Shown piece after piece: positions 1-5,160 of a stretch of DNA of 5,160 nt. Positions within the stretch are counted from its first letter, which is position 1. Each line of letters starts with the position of its first letter. The DNA is from JAVBMB01 sp031552995 (lineage in GTDB: Bacteria; Bacillota; Clostridia; Oscillospirales; Butyricicoccaceae). The notes below the pieces were generated by a model that saw only the letters and a program-made list of their open reading frames with translations, was not told where the DNA came from and did no database searches. The stretch is taken from positions 1 through 5,160 of the forward strand of contig JAVBMB010000067.1 in assembly GCA_031552995.1 (NCBI GenBank), in the 5' to 3' direction. The translations under genes and the position numbers were made by a program.

Positions 1-1860
1 ATGAAGGAATATTCATTACTTGACAATATAAACTCTCCGGATGATTTAAAAAAGCTTCCCGAAAGTGAACTGCCAGAGCTGTGTTCACAAATAAGAGGCT
101 TTCTTATCGATAATGTCTCAAAAACCGGCGGCCATCTGGCGTCTAATCTCGGCGCAGTCGAGCTTACGGTTGCGGCTCACCGCGTTTTTTCCTCCCCTAA
201 GGACAGTATTATGTTCGATGTCGGTCATCAGTCTTATATACACAAGCTTCTCACCGGCCGTAAGCACAGCTTTGCCACTCTGCGTCAAATGGGCGGTATC
301 AGCGGGTTTCTGCGCCCTAATGAGAGCCCGCACGACTGCTTTGTTTCGGGGCACGCATCCAACTCAATTTCGGCCAGTCTCGGCATCGCCCGCGCCAACA
401 AGCTGCGCTCAAGCCCCGGGCGCGTCGTTTGTGTAATCGGCGACGGCGCGCTTACGGGCGGGATGGCGTACGAAGCCATTAACGACGCCGGGCAGTCCGC
501 AGAGCCGCTGATTATCATCTATAACGACAACAATATGGCTATAAGCAAAAACGTCGGCGCGATATCAAAGCGGCTTGGCAGCATCAGAATCAAACCCCGG
601 TATTTTCGCGCAAAAGCTGCCATCAAGGGCTTTTTCCGAAGGTTTCCCCGCGGCGAAAAAACCATTAAAAGCATCTCTGACGTTAAAAACCGCATAAAAG
701 CCGCGATAATGAAAGAGAGCCTGTTCGAAATAATGGGCTTTCGATACTTCGGCCCGGCGGACGGGCATGATGTCAGACTGATTATCTCGCTTCTCAGCGA
801 GGCAAAAGAGCTCGGCGGCCCTGTTGTGATTCATCTAAAGACGACAAAAGGCAAGGGTTACTTCCCGTCGGAGAGAAGACCGGAGACGTATCACGGTGTC
901 CCGGCGTTTGATGTAATATCGGGGCCCGAAACACCAAGCGGAGTCATATCGTCATTTTCGGGTGCTTTCGGCAAGGCGATGTGCAGCGCGGCGCACGCGA
1001 ACTCAAGCGTGTGCGCAGTCACCGCCGCGATGGGCGAAAACACCGGCCTCGGCGATTTTGCCGAGCTGTACCCGGGCAGGTTTTTCGATGTCGGCATCGC
1101 CGAAGAGCATGCGGTAACGATGTCCTCCGGTTTGGCTTCCGGCGGCATGATACCGGTCTGCGTCATATATTCCACATTTCTGCAGCGAGGCTTCGACCAG
1201 ATTATTCACGACGTTGCCATCGGCGGCAACCATGTCGTATTTGCGGTCGACCGCGCCGGGATAGTCGGCGCAGACGGCTGCACGCATCAGGGAGCGTTTG
1301 ATGTCCCGTACATGCTCATGGTTCCGGGCATGCAGGTCTATGCCCCGTCATCGTACGACGAGCTTAATTCCGCGCTGACGCTTGCGCTAAACCACACCGG
1401 CCCTGTCGCGCTGCGATATCCTCGCGGCACTCAGGGTGCCTACACGGAAAACAGCTTCGAGCACGATGCAGTTATTTTGCAAACCGGCGATGCCGCTACA
1501 GTTGTCTCATACGGAATAATGATTAATCAGGCGATTGAGGCAAACAAGACGCTTTCGGAACGTGGGACGCCGGCCGATGTAATAAAAATAAACCGGCTGA
1601 CCGGCTTTGATTTTGATATAATCGCCCGTTCGGTATCAAAAACCGGCAGGCTCATCGTTGTTGAGGACTGTGTCGAGAGCGGCTCACTCGGTCAGAGGAT
1701 AGCCGCCAATCTTGCGGCAATGGATTTAAAAACCGATATAACGCTGCTCACTCTCACAGACAGATTCGTAAACGAAGGTAAAATTGATGAGCTCTATGCC
1801 CGCTGCGCCATCAATGCCGCAGCAATTATCTCAGCCGTAATGGAGAAAGCTGATGGATGA
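1..1860 (+). CDS. dxs: 1-deoxy-D-xylulose-5-phosphate synthase
   Basis: Dxs is a cytosolic thiamine-diphosphate enzyme. It condenses pyruvate with glyceraldehyde 3-phosphate to DXP, the first step of the MEP isoprenoid pathway and a precursor for thiamine and pyridoxal. At 619 residues it has the usual family length. Visible landmarks are GGHLASNLG with the proton-relay His (H45), DVGHQ with H76, SGHASNSIS at 116-124, the ThDP/Mg motif starting GDG at 147-149 and ending NDN at 175-177, and DGHD at 254-257. The pyrimidine domain has IAEEHAV with the catalytic Glu (E368), YSTFLQR at 390-396, DGCTHQG at 425-431 and LRYPRG at 471-476. All key catalytic positions are present, so it looks functional. 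The start is the first base of the window and agrees with the family N-terminus, but its ribosome-binding site lies outside. The stop TGA overlaps the tlyA start, implying co-translation. Upstream, ispA and xseAB would be expected from synteny. Confidence 0.97.
   Translation: MKEYSLLDNINSPDDLKKLPESELPELCSQIRGFLIDNVSKTGGHLASNLGAVELTVAAHRVFSSPKDSIMFDVGHQSYIHKLLTGRKHSFATLRQMGGISGFLRPNESPHDCFVSGHASNSISASLGIARANKLRSSPGRVVCVIGDGALTGGMAYEAINDAGQSAEPLIIIYNDNNMAISKNVGAISKRLGSIRIKPRYFRAKAAIKGFFRRFPRGEKTIKSISDVKNRIKAAIMKESLFEIMGFRYFGPADGHDVRLIISLLSEAKELGGPVVIHLKTTKGKGYFPSERRPETYHGVPAFDVISGPETPSGVISSFSGAFGKAMCSAAHANSSVCAVTAAMGENTGLGDFAELYPGRFFDVGIAEEHAVTMSSGLASGGMIPVCVIYSTFLQRGFDQIIHDVAIGGNHVVFAVDRAGIVGADGCTHQGAFDVPYMLMVPGMQVYAPSSYDELNSALTLALNHTGPVALRYPRGTQGAYTENSFEHDAVILQTGDAATVVSYGIMINQAIEANKTLSERGTPADVIKINRLTGFDFDIIARSVSKTGRLIVVEDCVESGSLGQRIAANLAAMDLKTDITLLTLTDRFVNEGKIDELYARCAINAAAIISAVMEKADG
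1842..1849 (+). promoter_or_regulatory. tlyA ribosome-binding site inside the dxs 3' end
   Basis: GGAGAAAG lies in the last codons of dxs, with 7 bases between GGAG and the ATG at 1853. It supports that ATG as the tlyA start and an 8-base overlap with dxs (ATGGATGA), a typical arrangement for translational coupling. Confidence 0.75.
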
Positions 1861-2689
1861 GCGTCTCGACGTCGCCATTGTTTCCCTTGGTCTGTCGCCA
1901 AGCCGGCAAAAAGCGCGAGCCCTTATCGAGGCAGGGCATGTCAAATTAAACGGAATCGTCACGCTCAAACCGGCAACGCGTGTTCCGCCTGATGCGGTAA
2001 TTGAAGCCGCCGATGTCACTCAATATGTCGGCCGTGGTGGGCAAAAGCTTGAACACGCGCTTGATGTGTTTAACCTCGACCCAAAGGGCAAAAACGCGCT
2101 TGATATAGGCGCGTCGACGGGTGGTTTTACCGAATGTCTTCTTCGTCGCGGCGCGCCTGTTGTCGCGGCTGTGGATGTCGGCACATGTCAGCTTGCGCCG
2201 GCTTTAGCCTGTGACAGCCGTGTTCGCAATATGGAGGGGACGGACATTCGCGCACTGACGCCCTCAACGCTCGGCTTCCTTGCCGATATAGTCGTCTGCG
2301 ATGTGTCATTCATCTCTGTGGCGCATATATTGCCTCATCTGCATCAGCTGACGTCGGTCGGTTGCGATATAATCATCCTCGTCAAGCCCCAGTTCGAGGC
2401 AGGGCGCGGCGCAGGGAAGAAGGGCGTCATAAGGGACAAAAAGACACATCTTCGTGTGATAAATGAACACATCGAAGCTGTAAAGCAACATGGATTTACA
2501 TGTGTTGCGATGACACACTCGCCGGTCACGGGCGGCAGCGGAAACATAGAATTCTTCTCTCACCTCAGGCGAGAAGGGATATCCACCCAACAGGACATAA
2601 AATCTCTGGTAGAAACAGCGCACTCAGCGGCGGCAAAAGCTGATATACCGTCTAAAAATCATCGTCAACGACATAATCCACACGGGTGA
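1853..2689 (+). CDS. tlyA: TlyA family rRNA (cytidine-2'-O)-methyltransferase
   Basis: This 278-residue protein has an S4 RNA-binding domain (about residues 3-60) followed by a Rossmann SAM-dependent methyltransferase domain (about 61-250). Characterised homologues methylate the ribose 2'-O of cytidines in 16S and/or 23S rRNA, which sensitises cells to capreomycin; some were annotated as hemolysins. The SAM motif ALDIGASTGGFTE is at 82-94, followed by VDVG at 107-110, DVSFIS at 150-155, LVKPQFEAGR at 176-185 and GNIEF at 230-234. The K-D-K-E tetrad described for the mycobacterial enzyme is preserved as K65, D150, K178 and E233. The segment 111-133 departs from the usual family consensus (see findings). 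The C-terminal tail (about 260-278) is basic and looks disordered. The ATG at 1853 has a good ribosome-binding site, and MDERLDVAIVSLGL matches the family N-terminus. The exact rRNA target cannot be read from the sequence. Confidence 0.94.
   Translation: MDERLDVAIVSLGLSPSRQKARALIEAGHVKLNGIVTLKPATRVPPDAVIEAADVTQYVGRGGQKLEHALDVFNLDPKGKNALDIGASTGGFTECLLRRGAPVVAAVDVGTCQLAPALACDSRVRNMEGTDIRALTPSTLGFLADIVVCDVSFISVAHILPHLHQLTSVGCDIIILVKPQFEAGRGAGKKGVIRDKKTHLRVINEHIEAVKQHGFTCVAMTHSPVTGGSGNIEFFSHLRREGISTQQDIKSLVETAHSAAAKADIPSKNHRQRHNPHG
2684..2689 (+). promoter_or_regulatory. nadK ribosome-binding site overlapping the tlyA stop; decides the start
   Basis: GGGTGA contains GGTGA, complementary to the 16S rRNA 3' end, and sits 5 bases before the ATG at 2695. 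It includes the tlyA stop TGA (2687-2689). The alternative in-frame GTG at 2686 falls inside this site and has no purine-rich sequence upstream, so the ATG is the better start. Confidence 0.6.
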
Positions 2690-2694
2690 CACTT

Positions 2695-3561
2695 ATGAAA
2701 AACGCGTTCATCTTTCCAAATCTCACAAAGCCGGATGTAGTGCTGGCGCTTGAAGGTGTGATTACACGCCTGCTTCGCTACGGCTTCAGGGTCATAATCG
2801 GCGAATCAGCGTCATCGGCGCTTCCGCCGGATTTTGCCGAGCGAAACGGAATCCTGATTATGGACGACGAATCGGCGGCTGAAGCGTGCGATTTCATACT
2901 TGTGCTTGGCGGAGACGGCACAATTCTGATTGCGGCGGATATTGCTGCCAAGCACGACAGACCTATACTCGGTGTCAACATGGGCACCCTTGGGTTTATG
3001 AGCGAACTTGAAGTCACAGAGCTAGATTTTATAAAGGCTCTAAAGGCATTAAGCTTTACGCTCGATATTCGCTCCCGCCTTGATATTACAGTCGAAAACA
3101 CCACGGGAAGCGTCATATTCAGTTCGTCTATACTAAATGAAGTCGCCGTAAACAAAGGTGTCGAGTCAAAGACGATACGCATGTCTGTCGTCCTCGACGG
3201 CGAAGAGACAATATCCTTCAACGGCGACGGCTTAATTGTTTCGACGCCTACCGGCTCAACTGCGTATTCGCTTGCGGCGGGCGGGCCTATTCTCGCCCCG
3301 TCCAGCCCGTGTATCGCGATAACGCCGCTGTGTCCTCTTAGCCTCAGCGTAAAATCATTCGTCACCGAGGACACCAGTGAGATTCTTGTCATCCCGCACC
3401 ACGATAATAAAAGGATTTATTTATCGCCGGACGGGTTCAAATCATTTGAGCTGATGCAGGGAGACAAAGTGCGGATAGTTAAATCGCCGCTCAGCGTCTC
3501 ACTTATCAGGCTAAAAAATATCGGTTTTTATCAGCGTATCAGGATGAAATTAATGCGTTAG
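2695..3561 (+). CDS. nadK: NAD kinase (ATP/polyphosphate-dependent)
   Basis: NadK phosphorylates the 2'-hydroxyl of the NAD adenosine ribose to make NADP in the cytosol. From the ATG at 2695 it has 288 residues, normal for bacterial enzymes. Diagnostic motifs in order are LGGDGT at 71-76 (catalytic Asp D74), GVNMGTLGFMSELE at 93-106, the substrate-binding LNEVAVNKG at 147-155, and GDGLIVSTPTGSTAYS at 177-192 followed by GGP at 196-198. The chosen start gives MKNAFIFPNLTKPD, which resembles NadK N-termini; a GTG nine bases upstream (2686) would add three residues but lacks a ribosome-binding site. The segment after GGP reads TPLCPLSLSVKSFV (210-223), lacking the His and the Arg-Pro usual there (see findings). 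The gene is coupled to tlyA and ends with TAG before the 80-base gap ahead of argR. Confidence 0.95.
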   Translation: MKNAFIFPNLTKPDVVLALEGVITRLLRYGFRVIIGESASSALPPDFAERNGILIMDDESAAEACDFILVLGGDGTILIAADIAAKHDRPILGVNMGTLGFMSELEVTELDFIKALKALSFTLDIRSRLDITVENTTGSVIFSSSILNEVAVNKGVESKTIRMSVVLDGEETISFNGDGLIVSTPTGSTAYSLAAGGPILAPSSPCIAITPLCPLSLSVKSFVTEDTSEILVIPHHDNKRIYLSPDGFKSFELMQGDKVRIVKSPLSVSLIRLKNIGFYQRIRMKLMR

Positions 3562-3578
3562 CCTCGCAGTGTTAAAAT
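3550..3578 (+). promoter_or_regulatory. weak candidate promoter for argR-recN
   Basis: TAAAAT at 3573-3578 matches the sigma-A -10 consensus at five of six positions. The best -35 at 17-base spacing, TTAATG at 3550-3555, matches only three of six and lies inside the nadK 3' end. The AT-rich patch in an otherwise GC-balanced region is suggestive only. A -10-like word can occur by chance. Confidence 0.22.
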
Positions 3579-3584
3579 ATATAC

Positions 3585-3608
3585 GGGTAACCGCTTACCC
3601 TAAAGCGG
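3585..3608 (+). promoter_or_regulatory. two mutually exclusive hairpins in the argR leader
   Basis: Stem A pairs GGGTAA (3585-3590) with TTACCC (3595-3600) around the loop CCGC. Stem B pairs CCGCTT (3591-3596) with AAGCGG (3603-3608) around a 6-base loop. Both are perfect 6-bp stems and share bases 3591-3600, so they cannot form together. No T-tract follows either, so neither is a standard intrinsic terminator. Stem A could also be an operator palindrome in DNA. Function is unknown. Confidence 0.4.
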
Positions 3609-3610
3609 CA

Positions 3611-3629
3611 GCCGTGAAAATCGTACGGC
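3611..3629 (+). promoter_or_regulatory. small hairpin just before the argR ribosome-binding site
   Basis: GCCGT (3611-3615) can pair with ACGGC (3625-3629) around a 9-base loop. It ends 2 bases before the AGGAG of argR, so folding could influence ribosome access. A perfect 5-bp stem with a loop this size is not rare by chance. Confidence 0.25.
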
Positions 3630-3631
3630 AC

Positions 3632-3638
3632 AGGAGAG
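3632..3638 (+). promoter_or_regulatory. argR ribosome-binding site
   Basis: AGGAGAG, with AGGAG ending 5 bases before the ATG at 3642, is the strongest Shine-Dalgarno sequence in the window. It shows that argR is initiated independently rather than by coupling to nadK. Confidence 0.85.
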
Positions 3639-3641
3639 AAT

Positions 3642-4094
3642 ATGAAGTTTCAAAGGCAAGCCGCGATAGTCGATATCATCAGCAAGTTCGAAGTTAAAAC
3701 CCAGGAGGAGCTTTCGGACCGGCTGATGGAAGTCGGTTTCAAGACGACACAGGCCACAATTTCGCGCGACATCAAAGAGCTGCGTCTTGTCAAGGTCGCA
3801 TCGCTCAGCGGAGGATACAAGTATTCAACGCCGGATATGAACAGCGATTCGCTGCACATGCCGCGGCTAAAAAACATCTTCCGCGAGTGTGTTGTCAAGG
3901 TTGACCGCGCACAGAATCTTGTAGTTGTCCGCACACTTGTCGGGATGGCCAATGCCGCCGGCGCCGCTATCGATGCGATGAAAATCAACGACATAGTCGG
4001 CACACTTGCGGGCGATGACACAATAGTTATCGTCCTGCGCGACAATGAGGACGCCGTTAAGTTCTGTGGCCTTGTCGCCGAGATGTTGGCTTAA
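3642..4094 (+). CDS. argR: arginine repressor ArgR/AhrC
   Basis: ArgR is a hexameric DNA-binding protein that uses L-arginine as co-repressor to silence arginine biosynthesis genes; in Bacillus (AhrC) it also activates catabolism. The 150-residue length is typical. The N-terminal winged helix-turn-helix (about 1-70) has the family signature KTQEELSDRL at 19-28 and the recognition helix TQATISRDIKEL at 36-47. The C-terminal oligomerisation and arginine-binding domain (about 80-150) has GMANAAGAAID and GTLAGDDT at 120-127; D125 and D126 match the aspartates that contact arginine. Nothing essential appears to be missing. It has its own strong ribosome-binding site after an 80-base leader, so separate transcription or autoregulation is plausible. 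I saw no clean ARG box (TGAAT/ATTCA-type palindrome) in that leader. The position just before recN is conserved in Firmicutes. Confidence 0.96.
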   Translation: MKFQRQAAIVDIISKFEVKTQEELSDRLMEVGFKTTQATISRDIKELRLVKVASLSGGYKYSTPDMNSDSLHMPRLKNIFRECVVKVDRAQNLVVVRTLVGMANAAGAAIDAMKINDIVGTLAGDDTIVIVLRDNEDAVKFCGLVAEMLA

Positions 4095-4100
4095 CACGAT

Positions 4101-5160
4101 ATGCTCAGCGAATTGTATATCGAAAATATTGCCGTAATCGAACGCGCCGACATCAGTCTTAGCGGCGGGTTTAATGTGCTGTCGGGAGAAACCGGCGCAG
4201 GAAAGTCGATAATAATCGATTCGCTCAATGCAATAATCGGCGCACGGGTCAGCAGAGAAATCATCAGAACAGGGGAGACCCGCGCCGCCGTTACGGCACG
4301 ATTTACCCATCTGCCGGCAAAATCTGTCGATACTGCGGCGCATCTCGGGTTTGAGCCGGAGGACGGGGCGTTTGTCATCAGGCGCGAAATATATGCCGAC
4401 GGCCGCAATGCCTGCAGGATCAATGGCCGGCCGGCGAACCTGTCGGCACTAAAAGCTATCGGCGAGTCGCTTGTCTGCATCCACGGCCAGCACGACGGGC
4501 AAAACCTTCTCAACGAGGCACTGCATATAGAATATCTGGACGAGTTCGGCGGGCTTTCGCCGCGGCTCGACAGCTACGTGCAAAAATATGAATCACTGCT
4601 TCAGCTCAACCGAAGAATAAAGTCAACATCGCTGTGCGAAGCGGAAAAAGAGCGTCTGCATACCAGACTTATCGTCGAAATTGCCGAGCTGTCGAAGGCC
4701 GAGGCACAGCCCGGTGAGTACGAAATGCTGCGCGAGCGCCGCGCTTCGCTTGTCAGCGCAGAAAAGCTGTGCCTTGCTCTCGGCGGCGCGCTTGCAGCCA
4801 TAGACGGCGGGGACGAGCAACCCGGCGCGCTTGACCTTATGCTCGACGCGATAAAACGTCTGGTGCCGGCCGGCAAGCAAAGCGCCGAGGCTGAAGCGCT
4901 TGCCGTAAAGCTAACCGAGATGTCGTCGCGTCTCACCGAGCTGTCGGGAGAGATGTCGCAAACGCTGCTTCGACAGGAATTTTCGTCTCAGCTGCTTGAG
5001 GAAACCGAGCGGCGCCTTGATTTGCTGACAACACTCGGTCATAAATATGACGTCCCGCCTGACGGGCTTGCTGAGCATTTGACTTCACTTCGGCAAGAGC
5101 TGGACAGCATCGACCAGCCGCAGGAGCTGTGGGAGAGCGATCTGGCCGAGATCGTCGTCG
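4101..5160 (+). CDS. recN: DNA repair protein RecN, 5' part (cut by the window edge)
   Basis: RecN is an SMC-like ATPase that acts early in double-strand break repair, gathering DNA ends with RecA. The reading frame is open from the ATG at 4101 to the window end, giving 353 codons of a protein usually about 550-570 long. The N-terminal MLSELYIENIAVIE is characteristic. The Walker A motif GETGAGKS is at 29-36, a conserved RINGRP segment at 106-111, and IHGQHDGQNLL, the family Q-loop signature, at 127-137. From about residue 160 the sequence becomes rich in Glu, Lys, Arg, Leu and Gln with few aromatic residues, as expected for the first coiled-coil arm. The C-terminal ABC signature, Walker B and second arm lie outside. 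The start is 6 bases after the argR stop and has no recognisable ribosome-binding site, suggesting coupling to argR. There is no sign of frameshift. Confidence 0.95.
   Translation, partial: MLSELYIENIAVIERADISLSGGFNVLSGETGAGKSIIIDSLNAIIGARVSREIIRTGETRAAVTARFTHLPAKSVDTAAHLGFEPEDGAFVIRREIYADGRNACRINGRPANLSALKAIGESLVCIHGQHDGQNLLNEALHIEYLDEFGGLSPRLDSYVQKYESLLQLNRRIKSTSLCEAEKERLHTRLIVEIAELSKAEAQPGEYEMLRERRASLVSAEKLCLALGGALAAIDGGDEQPGALDLMLDAIKRLVPAGKQSAEAEALAVKLTEMSSRLTELSGEMSQTLLRQEFSSQLLEETERRLDLLTTLGHKYDVPPDGLAEHLTSLRQELDSIDQPQELWESDLAEIVV

Noticed and set aside
2778..3392. A 204-codon open frame on the minus strand, opposite nadK
   Set aside because: It lies entirely within nadK, which has full family motifs. 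The translation is Ser/Thr/Ile-rich, resembles no family I know, and has no ribosome-binding context, so it is a shadow frame caused by codon bias.
3504..3542. Three copies of TATCAG near the nadK 3' end plus a TAAAAA/TTTTTA inverted repeat
   Set aside because: All lie in coding sequence, the copies are short and unevenly spaced, and the AT-only stem is weak, so chance is the simplest explanation.
3571..3586. ARG-box-like AT-rich sequence (around GTTAAAATATATAC) upstream of argR
   Set aside because: Checked as an imperfect palindrome, only about half of its positions pair, and it lacks the TGAAT/ATTCA half-sites, so it cannot be called an ArgR operator.
3585..3608. Intrinsic terminator between nadK and argR
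   Set aside because: The stems are only 6 bp and are followed by TAAAGCGG or GCAGCC, not a run of T, so rho-independent termination is not supported.
3867..4513. Minus-strand open frames of 158 and 140 codons across the argR-recN junction
   Set aside because: Both oppose well-supported genes, show no recognisable motif, and overlap each other in different frames.
1..5160. A previously undescribed system in the window
   Set aside because: Apart from the 80-base gap, every stretch is accounted for by five conserved housekeeping genes in a known syntenic order, with no mobile element, repeat array or unexplained coding sequence.

Overview
The window is a compact stretch of a bacterial chromosome with every gene on the + strand: dxs, tlyA, nadK, argR and the 5' part of recN. 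This order, with nadK between tlyA and argR and with recN after argR, is the conserved arrangement of clostridial Firmicutes, where xseA-xseB-ispA usually precede dxs and spoIVB-spo0A often follow recN. By eye the base composition is around or slightly above half GC (not counted). That is high for classical Clostridium and fits better with an uncultured, possibly gut-type, member of class Clostridia. This placement is inference. Stops are TGA, TGA, TAG and TAA, so the standard code is in use.

Region 1 (1-3561) is a tightly coupled trio. dxs (1-1860) overlaps tlyA (1853-2689) by 8 bases, and the ribosome-binding site of nadK (2695-3561) overlaps the tlyA stop codon. Dxs starts the MEP isoprenoid pathway, TlyA is a predicted rRNA 2'-O-methyltransferase, and NadK makes NADP from NAD.

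Region 2 (3562-3641) is the only real intergenic gap, 80 bases long. It holds three small inverted repeats, two of which are mutually exclusive, a weak possible promoter, and a good ribosome-binding site for argR. It is the obvious place for a second promoter or for leader control.

Region 3 (3642-5160) holds argR (arginine-responsive repressor) and, 6 bases later, recN (SMC-like DNA repair ATPase), which runs off the right edge after 353 codons.

The genes are housekeeping and do not form one pathway; they are co-transcribed neighbours kept together across the phylum. I found no mobile element, CRISPR array, RNA gene or new system. The points most worth a second look are the argR leader hairpins, a divergent block in TlyA, and substitutions in a conserved C-terminal segment of NadK.
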